In this document: piece by piece, positions 19,177 through 28,322 of the stretch
How the letters are laid out: each line of letters starts with the position of its first letter
Position numbering within the stretch: the stretch's first letter is position 1
NCBI RefSeq assembly: GCF_042850945.1
Contig: NZ_AP031496.1
Location: 2,914,001-2,978,000 of the forward strand
Source of the DNA: Halioxenophilus aromaticivorans
Lineage (GTDB): Bacteria > Pseudomonadota > Gammaproteobacteria > Pseudomonadales > Cellvibrionaceae
Direction of reading: 5' to 3'
Length of the DNA: 64,000 nucleotides
Notes under the pieces: generated by a model
What the model was told of the DNA's origin: nothing
What the model saw: the letters and a program-made list of their open reading frames with translations, nothing else
Database searches by the model: none
Translations under genes and position numbers: made by a program

Positions 19177-20283
19177 TTACCGCTCTACCAGAATTCTTAA
19201 CATGCGGCGCAAGGGCTCTGCTGCACCCCATAGCAGCTGATCGCCTACGGTGAACGCGTTTAAGTACTCCGGCCCCATACTCAACTTACGTAACCGCCCT
19301 ACCGGAACTTGCAATGTGCCAGTCACCTTTGTAGGGGTAAGATCGCGTAGCGAGTCATCTCGTGTGTTGGGTACGACTGACGCCCATGGATTTGCTTCTG
19401 CCAGCAAAGATTCAATGTCTGATAGCGGCACATCTTTGGTTAACTTTAGCGTCAACGCTTGGCTGTGGCAGCGCATTGCACCAATGCGAACACAAGTTCC
19501 ATCGATGGGGATGGCTTTATCAGTACCTAAAATCTTGTTGGCTTCCGCCTCAGCTTTCCACTCTTCTCTGCTTTGCCCGTTATCCAACTGCGTGTCAATA
19601 AAAGGTAGCAGACTGCCGGCCAAAGGAAAGCCGAACTTGTCCGTTGGGAAGTCTTCAGAGCGAAGAGTTTCCGCAATTGTGCGGTCGATCTCTAAAATAG
19701 CGCTTGAAGGGTCCGCAAGCTCAGACGCAACACTCTGTTTGAGCGCACCCATTTGATTGATCAGTTCACGCATATTCTGAGCGCCGGCGCCACTGGCTGC
19801 TTGATAAGTCATGGCGGTGGCCCACTCCACCAATCCATTTTGGAAGAGACCTCCCAGTGCCATTAGCATCAAACTAACGGTGCAATTACCACCGATGAAG
19901 TCTTTTTTGCCCTTGCTAATGGCGTCTTCAATGTTGGTTTTGTTTACAGGGTCCAATACGATGATGGAATCTTCGGCCATTCGCAAAGCTGAAGCCGCGT
20001 CAATCCAGTATCCTTGCCAACCTGCTTTTCTCAGCTCAGGAAACACGGATTTGGTGTAGTCCCCCCCCTGGCAGGACACAACCGCATCCATAGCCTTGAG
20101 TTCAGTAATGCTGGTAGCGTCCTTTAGCGCAGGGGTCTCCTTGCCAATGACTGGAGGAGTGCCGCCAATGTTAGAGGTTGTGAAGAAAATAGGCTCAATA
20201 TCGGCGAAATCGTTCTCTGCCAACATTCGCTCCATCAGTACGGAGCCGACCATACCGCGCCATCCCACAAATCCTACTCGCAT
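19177..20283 (-). CDS. asd: aspartate-semialdehyde dehydrogenase
   Basis: NADPH-dependent reduction of aspartyl phosphate to aspartate semialdehyde, the branch point to lysine/diaminopimelate, threonine and methionine. The 368-residue enzyme is of the Gram-negative type: N-terminal nucleotide loop FVGWRGMVGS (residues 5-14), catalytic Cys134 in GGNCTVSLML and the conserved RIGAMRCHSQALT segment near residue 265, containing the active-site His. It lies upstream of fimV as in Pseudomonas, but leuB is not found upstream here. Confidence 0.96.
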   Translation of the reverse strand: MRVGFVGWRGMVGSVLMERMLAENDFADIEPIFFTTSNIGGTPPVIGKETPALKDATSITELKAMDAVVSCQGGDYTKSVFPELRKAGWQGYWIDAASALRMAEDSIIVLDPVNKTNIEDAISKGKKDFIGGNCTVSLMLMALGGLFQNGLVEWATAMTYQAASGAGAQNMRELINQMGALKQSVASELADPSSAILEIDRTIAETLRSEDFPTDKFGFPLAGSLLPFIDTQLDNGQSREEWKAEAEANKILGTDKAIPIDGTCVRIGAMRCHSQALTLKLTKDVPLSDIESLLAEANPWASVVPNTRDDSLRDLTPTKVTGTLQVPVGRLRKLSMGPEYLNAFTVGDQLLWGAAEPLRRMLRILVER

Positions 20284-20550
20284 AACTACTACTCTTCTCT
20301 TGATGTTGATTGATGAAAAATCAGGCGGCGAATTCTATCACTCCGGATAGTCTACGGCTATGCGAACGTAGGTTATCGGTTTCCATTTCTGTGCGTTGGT
20401 ACAGGTTTCACGTAGTTTAGAAAGTAACTCTGCAGTATTGGAGTCGGCGGGCGGTGTAGACAAAGCTAGCCGGCGTAATCACCAGCTCTTTGCCCTAGCC
20501 CGACATTGATGAATGTAAAGCCTAGTGGTGTTCACCTTGGATCCAGCGGA

Positions 20551-20949
20551 TTACCCTTCCTCTAGCCAAACCTGCCTAACCCAGTGCCAAATAGAAGGCC
20601 AACTGTCATTTTTATCTCCGGGCCAAAATGTGACCTCACCCTGCTCATCAATAACATAGTAGCCTCCTTGGGACTCACAAATAGGAATGAGGTGTCGTTC
20701 TACACCGAAATCCCAGGCCCTGGAGGCAAGTTCGGGCAAATAGGTGTGAGATGTAGGGTCAGCTATCGTGGCGGGCTCCAATGATCCGTAAATGACATCG
20801 CTCACCTGCATCAGAAAATCGCGAAAATCGTCGGGAATGTGAATGAGCATAGCCTCTTGGGCATCGACCAGGTCGTCAAAGCTGGGCAGGTCTAAGGGTA
20901 CAGGCACCGGCTGGTTGAGCTCGCGTAGGCGATCTACCACTTCTTCCAT
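20551..20949 (-). CDS. SMI1/KNR4 (SUKH) family protein
   Basis: A 132-residue soluble protein with the SUKH fold pattern: an N-terminal helix, IPDDFRDFLMQVSDVIYGSLEP (family motif of acidic and aromatic residues, quoted in part), then IPICESQGGYYVIDEQGEV and a C-terminal WPSIWHWVRQVW helix. Many SUKH proteins are immunity proteins of polymorphic toxins, but single copies near asd in Pseudomonas relatives have no known role. No toxin gene is next to it. A 267-bp space separates it from asd; nothing was recognised there. Confidence 0.7.
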   Translation of the reverse strand: MEEVVDRLRELNQPVPVPLDLPSFDDLVDAQEAMLIHIPDDFRDFLMQVSDVIYGSLEPATIADPTSHTYLPELASRAWDFGVERHLIPICESQGGYYVIDEQGEVTFWPGDKNDSWPSIWHWVRQVWLEEG

Positions 20950-21229
20950 TGAGGCTCTCCTGGCATTTCTGATTGTTGGTAGGTTTCTGGGTTTGTTTCG
21001 TCGTCGTTGTGGTTGCGGGTTTTAACCCAATGGCCACAAGAGCGCGGATAATAACACCCTACACCGCCGACCAGCGATCCTATTCTATAAGCTACCCTAT
21101 TGCGCCACTAAGTTTGGTCTGTAAATCGGTTTGCGTTTACCTGAAAGTGGGCGGCAGTAAGCGTATGGGCCACATTGTTCAACTGTCAGTAACCGCCGTT
21201 CAAATCGCCCCCGATGCTGCGCCTTCCCT

Positions 21230-21523
21230 TTATCCAAGCCCATCGACGATAAACGCTCTATAGTCGGCGGCTTTCTTTCGCCAGGGGATTGCTTTTTGGT
21301 AGTCTTCACTGAAATACCAGCTTTCAGCTTTTTCTCTATCTGGGAACTGCAAAATAATAACGCCATCAGGAGTCGAACCTTCTAGTGACCTAACGTCGCC
21401 GTAAATTACCAACGGCTTTAGGTTGGGATCTTTAGGAGCTTGTCTGGTCATGGTGGAATACTGGTCCATGGCTTTTTCATCTTGTATCGAATTTTCGCGG
21501 GTGAAAATTATATAGGCTGTCAT
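21230..21523 (-). CDS. DUF1330 domain protein
   Basis: A 97-residue ferredoxin-like (dimeric alpha-beta barrel) protein of the DUF1330 family: starts MTAYIIFTRE, with the family's VIYGDVRSLEG and LQFPDREKAESWYFSEDYQK segments. Function of the family is unknown; no cofactor site is visible. I chose the ATG at 21523 because an AAGAG ribosome site sits about 8 bp upstream; two other start codons at 21532 and 21562 are possible. Confidence 0.75.
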   Translation of the reverse strand: MTAYIIFTRENSIQDEKAMDQYSTMTRQAPKDPNLKPLVIYGDVRSLEGSTPDGVIILQFPDREKAESWYFSEDYQKAIPWRKKAADYRAFIVDGLG

Positions 21524-21810
21524 GTTATTCATCTCTTGTGTTTTTTGTAGATCGTGCAACATCTACGGATTTTTTTTCAAACCCTTTCGCCCTGAAAAGA
21601 CTTAAATAGGTAATAACGGCTGAATTTCATACCGAAAACACTTTTTAACGCATTTTTATAATACCTTTAGATGTTTTTTCAGCTTGGCAAATAAATTGCA
21701 AACACAGTGGATATACGAAATAAAGCCCGCGGCTTTGTTTCGATGCAATTGAATCCGCTCGGCGTAACCTAGCCGTGACTGGATTAACAAACTGATGACT
21801 CGGAGGATTT

Positions 21811-22170
21811 ATGAAAATCTCTAAATTTGCGGCTACCGCAGGCCTAATAAGCTCAGCAATTTTATTCACGGGTTGCGCCTCACAGCCGGATTACGACGTG
21901 GGCCTGCAGAGCGAAGTAGAAACGCGTATTGATGCCGCTATAGAAAATGGCGCTGAAGAATACGCGCCGGTTGCACTGCACGATGCCCGCAAAAAACTGA
22001 ACACCGCAGAGCGCTACATTAAAAATGGCGACGACGAAAAAGCACAGATTTGGCTAGAAAAAGCCAGAGTGGATGCAGAGTTAGCCGCAGCCCAAGCCAG
22101 CTCGGAGAAAGCCAAATTTGCTGCAGAGCAGATCGACAAAGACATTCAGTCGCTGCGCGGGCATTTGTAG
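21811..22170 (+). CDS. DUF4398 lipoprotein
   Basis: A 119-residue lipoprotein: signal peptide with lipobox LFTG-Cys22, then a helical DUF4398 domain containing YAPVALHDARKKLNTAERYI and a C-terminal coiled coil rich in Ala/Glu/Lys. DUF4398 proteins usually precede an OmpA-like gene, as is the case here. A GGAGG ribosome site is present 6 bp before ATG. Probably a periplasmic or outer-membrane partner of the next gene; role otherwise unknown. Confidence 0.82.
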   Translation: MKISKFAATAGLISSAILFTGCASQPDYDVGLQSEVETRIDAAIENGAEEYAPVALHDARKKLNTAERYIKNGDDEKAQIWLEKARVDAELAAAQASSEKAKFAAEQIDKDIQSLRGHL

Positions 22171-22179
22171 GCACTAGTT

Positions 22180-22258
22180 ATAGGTATTAGCTCTGGGCGT
22201 TAGTAAAGCAGACACAACCTGACGCAGTAGCTGACTAATACCTATGTAAACTAACGCC
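22180..22258 (+). promoter_or_regulatory. two interleaved inverted repeats (possible pseudoknot)
   Basis: Between the two DUF4398 genes. Arm A (ATAGGTATTAG, 22180-22190) pairs perfectly with A' at 22235-22245 (11 bp). Arm B (GGCGTTAGT, 22196-22204) pairs perfectly with B' at 22250-22258 (9 bp). The order A-B-A'-B' is not nested, so an RNA could form a pseudoknot or switch between two hairpins. Confidence 0.45.
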
Positions 22259-22390
22259 AATTAACAAGCAGCAATCAAATTGAACCCTATTTAATTTTTG
22301 ATAGCGGTGTGCATCTCAAAGCACCCCACCGCTGCTCAACATAAGAATAGCCTTTTGTTGAGTGACTTTGTCGGAATTGAGGAGATTACG

Positions 22391-23275
22391 ATGAAAAAGC
22401 TACCCCTACCTAAAGCAATCACCGCAGGCCTTGTGGCTACGTCGTTTGTTCTGTCTGCATGTTCATCCATGCCTGAGAAAAACGTAAAGATTGAGACACT
22501 AAAAGACAACTACGAACTACTGGCCACACAGAGCCCAGTACTTAAGTACGCTCCGGTGGACCTTAAAACTGCAGAGGCTACCATTGCCAAGGCTGAGGCT
22601 CTCTACGAAGACGACGAAGAACAAGCATCCGTTGAACATCAGATCTATCTTGCCACCAAACAGATGGAAATAGTGAAGGCAAAAACCGAACGTGGTTTGG
22701 CTGAAGAGCGTACCAGCGAAGCCGAGCTACGTCGCAAGCAAGCTCTGCTAGATGCTAAGGAACAACAGCTTGTGGACGCTGAGACGGCAGCGGCTGTATA
22801 TCGAGCTCAGGCACTGGCAGCCCAAGAGCGAGCAAGTGATTTGGAAGACAAAGCCATGGCTCTGTCTAATCGCGTAGATAACCTTACCACTAAGAAAACC
22901 GATCGCGGTGTCGTATTGACCTTCGGTGATATCTTATTCGAAACTGGCGAAGCTCAAGTGAAACCCGGCGCAGTGCGCACTTTGGATCGCGTAGCTGAAT
23001 TCTTAAAAGAATACCCTGAACGCCAGATTGTTGTTGAAGGCTTTACCGACAGCGTAGGCTCAGAGGACTTTAACCAAAATCTATCCGAGGAGAGAGCGCA
23101 GTCAGTAGAGGCCGCGTTAGTGGATTCCGGAGTCAGCCAAGCAAGGTTACAAGCGAAAGGTTTTGGTGAAGCCTACCCGGTAGCTCCCAATGACACGCGT
23201 GAGGGACGACAGCTCAACCGTCGGGTAGAACTGCTGATTTTGAACGAAACTAAGAATCAAGTCAGTTCTAACTAG
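22391..23275 (+). CDS. DUF4398-OmpA family lipoprotein
   Basis: A 294-residue outer-membrane-type lipoprotein: signal peptide with lipobox LSA-Cys24, an N-terminal DUF4398 domain (KYAPVDLKTAEATIAKAEAL), a long Ala/Glu/Gln-rich coiled coil, and a C-terminal OmpA peptidoglycan-binding domain (about residues 178-288: ILFETGEAQVKPG, VEGFTDSVGS, NQNLSEERAQSV, NRRVELLI). It probably links the outer membrane to peptidoglycan. The ATG at 22391 follows GAGGAG; the longer open frame from 22298 lacks a ribosome site and would spoil the signal peptide. Confidence 0.9.
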   Translation: MKKLPLPKAITAGLVATSFVLSACSSMPEKNVKIETLKDNYELLATQSPVLKYAPVDLKTAEATIAKAEALYEDDEEQASVEHQIYLATKQMEIVKAKTERGLAEERTSEAELRRKQALLDAKEQQLVDAETAAAVYRAQALAAQERASDLEDKAMALSNRVDNLTTKKTDRGVVLTFGDILFETGEAQVKPGAVRTLDRVAEFLKEYPERQIVVEGFTDSVGSEDFNQNLSEERAQSVEAALVDSGVSQARLQAKGFGEAYPVAPNDTREGRQLNRRVELLILNETKNQVSSN

Positions 23276-23343
23276 ATGTTAGCAACAAGCTATTTGTTGG
23301 CTACCACCTTGCGGCTATCTGATTGCCGCAGATTGATACAAAC

Positions 23344-23371
23344 AAAACGGCCTGCACACGCAGGCCGTTTT
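23344..23371. terminator. bidirectional intrinsic terminator
   Basis: A perfect 12-bp stem, AAAACGGCCTGC / GCAGGCCGTTTT with a 4-base loop, lies between the converging OmpA-like gene and the HerA-like ATPase gene. A-run and T-run flank both sides, so it can stop transcripts from either strand. Confidence 0.9.
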
Positions 23372-23375
23372 ATGT

Positions 23376-24863
23376 TTAGCGTTTGCCGATGATGGAACCG
23401 AGGATACCTCGAACAATTTGCCGACCAATACTGCTGCCTATAGAGCGAGCGGCACTTTTAGCCATAGCTTCAAAAACACCTTGCCGCTTTCGTCCTCCAC
23501 TGGAACGGGCGGTGGATTTGGTTGCGTATTCACCATCAAAGGTGTCTTGTTGGGCGTCCACTTCTTGCGCTGCCAGCTCTTCAGCACGTTTTTTCAAAAT
23601 CTCGTAGGCGGATTCGTTATCCACTAGTGTGTCGTACTTGCCCTTGAGCGGTGAGTGCGCCAGTTTCTCGGTTCGCTCTTGCTCCAGTAACGGCCCCATT
23701 CGAGACTGTGGCGGGCATATTAACGTTTTTTCAACGATACCCGGTGCACCCTTGTCGTCTAGGCAAGAAACCAGTGCCTCACCTACCCCTAGGTTAGTAA
23801 TAGCGTCTTCAGTATCGAAGCCTGCATTTGGGCGAAAGGTTTGCGCTGCTACTCGCACCGCTTTTTGGTCTTTGGGTGTAAACGCCCGCAGCGCGTGCTG
23901 CACGCGGTTACCCAATTGCCCCAACACATCGTCTGGTATATCGGCCGGGCTTTGCGTAACAAAATACACCCCAACGCCTTTCGAGCGAATCAGGCGAACC
24001 ACCTGCTCTATTTTTTCGATCAGAATTTTAGGTGCGTTATCAAACAGTAAGTGCGCCTCATCAAAGAAGAACACCATCTTAGGTTTGTCGGCATCGCCGA
24101 CCTCAGGAAGCTGCTCGAACAGCTCAGAGATTAGCCACAGGAGGAAAATGGCGTACAGCCGTGGTTCTTGTATCAGCTTGGTAGCATCAAGAATGTTGAT
24201 AACCCCGACACCAGAGAAGTCATGCTTGATGAGATCCTCCAGCACCAAGGCCGGCTCACCAAAGAAAACATCACCACCCTGCTCTTCAAATGCCAAGAGC
24301 TTGCGCAAAATTGCGGCAACGCTATTGGGGCTTATACCTCCGTACTCGCTTTCCAAATCTTTGCGATTGTCTTTCATCCAATTAAGCATGGACTTAAGAT
24401 CTTTGAGATCCAGCATCAACATGCCCTGATCGTCGGCAATTTTAAATGCGGAATAGATCAGACCTGTTTGAGCGTCGTTAAGATCAAGAAAGCTGGCAAA
24501 CAATAAGGGGCCAAACTCGGCTAACGTGGTTCTAATGGGGTGGCCTTGTTCACCGTATAAGTCCCAAAAGATGGCTGGGTATCCACGCTGTTGGTAATCC
24601 GTAATACCAATACTGCTGACTCGCTCATCGACCTTAGGGTGTGGTTTACCGCTGGCAGCCATACCGGATAAATCGCCTTTTACATCGGCCATAAACACTG
24701 GCACGCCGGCTCGGGCGAACCCTTCCGCCAACACCTGTAAAGATACTGTTTTACCAGTACCGGTAGCGCCCGCGATCAGGCCATGGCGATTTGCCATCCT
24801 AAGATTTAGGTTAATTTGGCCTTGGGTACAACCGCCGATGAGAAGATTTGCCGAGTCAGACAT
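23376..24863 (-). CDS. HerA-like ATPase (DUF853, YjgR family)
   Basis: A 495-residue RecA-fold ATPase of the DUF853 group. Walker A is AGATGTGKTVSL (from residue 31), a Walker B-like strand is MVFFFDEAHLLFD (about 262-274), and SKGVGVYFVTQSPADIPD provides a sensor-like motif. E. coli YjgR is of unknown function; homology to HerA suggests a hexameric DNA translocase or helicase, an inference only. The C-terminus is Ser/Arg/Gly-rich and basic. Confidence 0.85.
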   Translation of the reverse strand: MSDSANLLIGGCTQGQINLNLRMANRHGLIAGATGTGKTVSLQVLAEGFARAGVPVFMADVKGDLSGMAASGKPHPKVDERVSSIGITDYQQRGYPAIFWDLYGEQGHPIRTTLAEFGPLLFASFLDLNDAQTGLIYSAFKIADDQGMLMLDLKDLKSMLNWMKDNRKDLESEYGGISPNSVAAILRKLLAFEEQGGDVFFGEPALVLEDLIKHDFSGVGVINILDATKLIQEPRLYAIFLLWLISELFEQLPEVGDADKPKMVFFFDEAHLLFDNAPKILIEKIEQVVRLIRSKGVGVYFVTQSPADIPDDVLGQLGNRVQHALRAFTPKDQKAVRVAAQTFRPNAGFDTEDAITNLGVGEALVSCLDDKGAPGIVEKTLICPPQSRMGPLLEQERTEKLAHSPLKGKYDTLVDNESAYEILKKRAEELAAQEVDAQQDTFDGEYATKSTARSSGGRKRQGVFEAMAKSAARSIGSSIGRQIVRGILGSIIGKR

Positions 24864-24888
24864 AAAACAAAATCACTTTTTTTAAACC

Positions 24889-24920
24889 AAAAAAGGCAAG
24901 AGCAGATCCCCGCCCTTGCC
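24889..24920 (-). terminator. intrinsic terminator after the YidB-like gene
   Basis: On the minus strand a 9-bp stem with one G-T pair (GGCAAGGGC / GCTCTTGCC) is followed by TTTTTT. It lies just downstream of the YidB-like gene. Confidence 0.8.
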
Positions 24921-24941
24921 TACGATGGAAACGAGCCCAGA

Positions 24942-25364
24942 TTATTTAAAGAACTTACCGGCAAGACCGCCAATAATTGAGCTGGTTAAGTTTTGCTGCA
25001 GTGAACCGCCGGAGCTAAACTTATCGATTAGATCAGGAATCATATCGGATAAGCCATTGGCTGCAGTGTTGGTGTCGACACCAACTTCATTGGCAAAGTT
25101 ACTTACTTTGGACTCACCAAACATATCCATGATTTTGTCCGCAGACAGAGACATGTTTTGGCCATCACCCAGCCAAGACTGAGCCAGAGATGCTAGGCCA
25201 CCGTTGCCCATAAATTGGCTAACCAAGGAACCAACATTAATTTCACCGCCATCGGTGGGTAAAAGATGCTGCAGAGCAGTTTGAATGCTGCCTAAAGACG
25301 CATCGCCGCCTTGGCCGGAGATTTTTTCGAGGAACATTTTTGACGCAATTTCTGTGATATTCAT
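24942..25364 (-). CDS. YidB/DUF937 family protein
   Basis: A 140-residue protein of the DUF937/YidB family, rich in Gly, Ser, Leu and Asn, with the family core LASLAQSWLGDGQN followed by VSNFANEVGVDTNTAANGL and a hydrophobic Gly-rich end (SSIIGGLAGKFFK). Function of the family is unknown. No signal peptide or membrane helix is clear. A terminator lies at 24889-24920, and an AGGAGT-type ribosome site precedes the ATG. Confidence 0.8.
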   Translation of the reverse strand: MNITEIASKMFLEKISGQGGDASLGSIQTALQHLLPTDGGEINVGSLVSQFMGNGGLASLAQSWLGDGQNMSLSADKIMDMFGESKVSNFANEVGVDTNTAANGLSDMIPDLIDKFSSGGSLQQNLTSSIIGGLAGKFFK

Positions 25365-25451
25365 GGTAACTCCTAATGATTACGCAGTAAGCTTTCGGTT
25401 AAATATTGACCAGGGCGTTAGGCTGGGCCTAACGCACGGTTGCCGAGCAAA

Positions 25452-25697
25452 TTAGAGTTTGGCGATTTCGGCGTCGAAAAAGGTGGCCGCAGCGTCAGTG
25501 AAGTCGAAAGTTGAACGAATGTATTTCAGAGTTGCCATCTCGGTATCTGTTACTTTGGTGCCATCCTGAGCTGATTTGATCAGATCGGCAGCTTCATCCT
25601 TGGAGATCTTACCTTCGCCTCGGCCGGTGGTGTGCTCTTTGGCTAAATCAAGCAATTCTTTTTCGTATTTTTGGCCGTCAATAGTTACGTAAGCCAT
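25452..25697 (-). CDS. conserved small acidic protein of unknown function
   Basis: An 81-residue soluble acidic protein with a good AGGAGA ribosome site. It has no signal peptide. The segment RGEGKISKDEAADLIKSA resembles an EF-hand-like or TerB-like helical pair (Gly-Lys-Ile-Ser followed by Asp-Glu), but the calcium loop is not complete. Codon use and the clean start argue that it is real. I do not recognise a characterised homologue. Confidence 0.65.
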   Translation of the reverse strand: MAYVTIDGQKYEKELLDLAKEHTTGRGEGKISKDEAADLIKSAQDGTKVTDTEMATLKYIRSTFDFTDAAATFFDAEIAKL

Positions 25698-26217
25698 GGG
25701 TAATCTCCTAAATGGTCTTATTTTGGGGTCAATTTAACTAGATTGGATCTACAGGAAGGGGCAAAAACAGTGATCTGACTCACAATAAAGGGGGGCGTTT
25801 GTAATTCTAAGCCTAATCTCGCAATGTCAGCCATGGTGTTACTCAATCTGCCTTTACGTCTGTCACTCGAACGATAAACCCCTGTCCGAGTCCCAATTCT
25901 GCTCTGAGTTATCTCAATGTTCAATAGCCTTGCGCCGCCCATTGTATGCATCATTTGCGGCAATGACATGGGTGAAAGGCAAAGGATTGTAAAATTGGCG
26001 CCATTTTGAAGATATTCGAGCCACTGGTGGCAGCGAACAGCAGGCTAAAGATATACATTTGATATGCATGACTGGCTGTCGATGTGGAATTCAGCCAGAA
26101 CCCCTCCAACTACACGGCCAGTCCTGCTCGTTAGAGAGTCGCATCAACCTACACACGGCAAAATGGACTTAACGCGATACTGACTAGGATAAAGATTAGT
26201 TACTAGTGTCAACCTAA

Positions 26218-26607
26218 CTAGTTTGAACCGAAACCGTCGGATTCTACTTTTACTAGGGAGCCGTTTTCAAAGGTCAGGTTTCTCAGCAGGCGTCGCGGTC
26301 CGAGGTCATAAATCCACTCTTGTATTTCAACATTGACATAGCGCTCTACAATACGAGTGCACGTTTGCATCTGCTCAACACCGCAAGCTGACTGAACAGC
26401 GTTACGCACTACTCGCGTTTCCGTGCGCTTACGTAAATCGTTGGGTTCGCCGCAATGGGATAAAACTCGGTGTGTTGAATCCCCTACCGCCACCAGCTTT
26501 TGATCACATCGAAGACTTTTGGCGCCGGCGTGTGTAGCAAACACAGTAAGAAATAATAAGAAAAATGCCTGTGAAAGTGGTTTTAAACCGAAAGGATAGT
26601 CACGCAT
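26218..26607 (-). CDS. DUF2845 periplasmic protein
   Basis: A 129-residue exported protein: signal peptide ending near ATHAGA (residue 29), then the DUF2845 pattern SLRCDQKLVAVGDSTHRVLSH-Cys-Gly-Glu-Pro, two further cysteines (SACGVEQMQTC) and a C-terminal EIQEWIYDLGP strand. The CGEP motif and fold pattern resemble small outer-membrane-assembly lipoproteins of the BamE type, which is only an analogy. Function unknown. The 248 bp downstream contain no supported gene. Confidence 0.75.
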   Translation of the reverse strand: MRDYPFGLKPLSQAFFLLFLTVFATHAGAKSLRCDQKLVAVGDSTHRVLSHCGEPNDLRKRTETRVVRNAVQSACGVEQMQTCTRIVERYVNVEIQEWIYDLGPRRLLRNLTFENGSLVKVESDGFGSN

Positions 26608-27086
26608 GAGTCACCCCCTTTTTAGTTAAACATTATAGCCAGCGTTAAAACCCATGGAGGTCATGTAATTGGAAAAGCTCTGGATAAACTGCTCCAAATT
26701 ATGGCAACTTCACCACAATTTTTTATTGAATTTTAACCGGCCTTTTAATGAGCAAACTGCCCTTCAGATTATATTTCAACAACCTTAACGCAATATAACG
26801 AAGCTAAGCTAAGTCCCAGTCCTATGTCGCAACGGCCGTGTTGACAGGTTTGAATAACGAACGACTATCGGTTATTGAGTAATAGTTAACAGCCTTGTCA
26901 TTCTTTGACTTACACACTTGTTGAGCCGGCACGCGTGGGCTCTGCCTACGACAGGCGCAACCATCCGCTCACGGCAGCAGGCCTTTGGCATGGCCTGTAT
27001 ATACAAATTCGACGGTTTATCAATAAGCGGTTGCCAGCTGACAGCGGTGTAGTAAGATACTGGATATTTAGCCAGCCAATGCATTT
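26608..27086. other. intergenic region upstream of dinB
   Basis: 479 bp with no supported gene. It includes a short hairpin (CAGGCC / GGCCTG, about 26979-26997) and a half-site like a LexA box, CTGTATATAC at 26995-27004, whose second half is not conserved. I see no convincing operator or RNA. Confidence 0.4.
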
Positions 27087-28148
27087 ATGACACAGCGTAA
27101 GATCATACATTGCGATGCCGACTGTTTCTACGCAGCCATAGAGATGCGGGACAATCCAGAGTACCGGGAGGTCCCATTGGCGGTTGGAGGCAGCTCTGAG
27201 CGCCGTGGCGTTATCGCAACCTGTAATTATCGCGCGCGGGAGTATGGGGTGCATTCGGCCATGGCCTCCGCTACGGCTACCAAGTTGTGTCCACAATTGG
27301 TGATTGTACGGCCCAACATGGATAAGTATCGCCAGGCCTCGGCCGTGATGCGAGAGATCTTTGAGCGCTATACCGAGCTGATCGAACCGCTTTCATTAGA
27401 TGAGGCCTACCTTGATGTGTCCAATGCCGATGCCTGTGACGGCAGTGCCACAAAAATTGCCGAGGAGATACGAGCCAGTGTCTACGCCGAGTTAGGCATT
27501 ACTGTTTCTGCTGGGGTATCCAACTCTAAGTTCCTGGCAAAGATCGCCAGTGATTGGAACAAGCCAGATGGACTCTGCGTTATTCCACCACAGCAGGTGG
27601 ACGAGTTTGTTTTATCCTTGCCTGTTAAGAAGATTCATGGCGTAGGAAAAGTTACTGCCGCAAAGCTGCATCAAATGGGCATCCACACCTGTGCAGACCT
27701 CAGGCAATTATCACAGGCTACGCTAGACCAAAGCTTTGGGCGTTTCGGGCAAAGGTTGTATCAGTTGGCACGCGGCATTGATCAGCGGGAAGTTTCCGTT
27801 AGTCGTATCAGAAAATCGGTTAGTGTAGAAAATACCTTTCCTCAAGATTTACCAAACCTGGCTTCGTGCTTGTCACAATTACCCAGCTTATTGGAATCCT
27901 TAACACAACGGCTGGCCAAGCTGCCGGAATCCGCAAATATCGATAAGGCGTTTGTGAAAATAAAATTTGCCGATTTTACGAGTACAACGCTGGAGAGAAT
28001 AGGTACAGAACCTTCTTTAGAAACCTACCAAACGCTAATGAGCGATGCCATAGCGCGCAAAACCTTGCCCGTACGCTTATTGGGCTTAGGGGTACGTTTA
28101 AAACAGAGACAAAACTCGCAGGAAGACCAACTTCAGTTATTCGAATAA
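27087..28148 (+). CDS. dinB: DNA polymerase IV (Y family)
   Basis: Error-prone translesion polymerase. The 353-residue protein has the Y-family catalytic carboxylates: Asp10 in HCDADCFYA and Asp105-Glu106 in PLSLDEAYLD. A helix-hairpin-helix thumb (KIHGVGKVTAAKL) and a little-finger domain follow. It ends with the beta-clamp-binding motif EDQLQLF, typical of DinB. dinB is commonly SOS-controlled, but only a weak half LexA site is visible upstream. Confidence 0.95.
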   Translation: MTQRKIIHCDADCFYAAIEMRDNPEYREVPLAVGGSSERRGVIATCNYRAREYGVHSAMASATATKLCPQLVIVRPNMDKYRQASAVMREIFERYTELIEPLSLDEAYLDVSNADACDGSATKIAEEIRASVYAELGITVSAGVSNSKFLAKIASDWNKPDGLCVIPPQQVDEFVLSLPVKKIHGVGKVTAAKLHQMGIHTCADLRQLSQATLDQSFGRFGQRLYQLARGIDQREVSVSRIRKSVSVENTFPQDLPNLASCLSQLPSLLESLTQRLAKLPESANIDKAFVKIKFADFTSTTLERIGTEPSLETYQTLMSDAIARKTLPVRLLGLGVRLKQRQNSQEDQLQLFE

Positions 28149-28242
28149 TTTACTCTAAAGCGGCTGTCGGGCTTCAAAAAAAATTTTGCCATCGATAAAT
28201 AATATTACTGCGTCAATAACTAGAGTCAAAAACCGATGAGGA

Positions 28243-28306
28243 GCCCACTAGATAAAAGGCCCGCTAGACAAGAAGCACACTAGATGAGAGGCCCACTAAA
28301 AGTCTC
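28243..28306. repeat. four tandem copies of a 16-bp degenerate repeat
   Basis: Exact 16-bp period: GCCCACTAGATAAAAG, GCCCGCTAGACAAGAA, GCACACTAGATGAGAG and GCCCACTAAAAGTCTC. The conserved part is GCnCnCTAgA. It lies between the convergent dinB and gamma-carbonic anhydrase genes and covers their shared 3' region. Confidence 0.7.
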
Positions 28307-28322
28307 GTTCGCTAAATCTTCG

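Noticed and set aside
25718..25969. 83-codon minus-strand open frame
   Set aside because: No ribosome site, no recognisable motif, and odd composition (Arg/Thr-rich); it covers the upstream region of the 81-residue protein gene.
26995..27010. LexA box ahead of dinB
   Set aside because: Only the first half (CTGT with TATATAC) is present; the expected ACAG half is missing.
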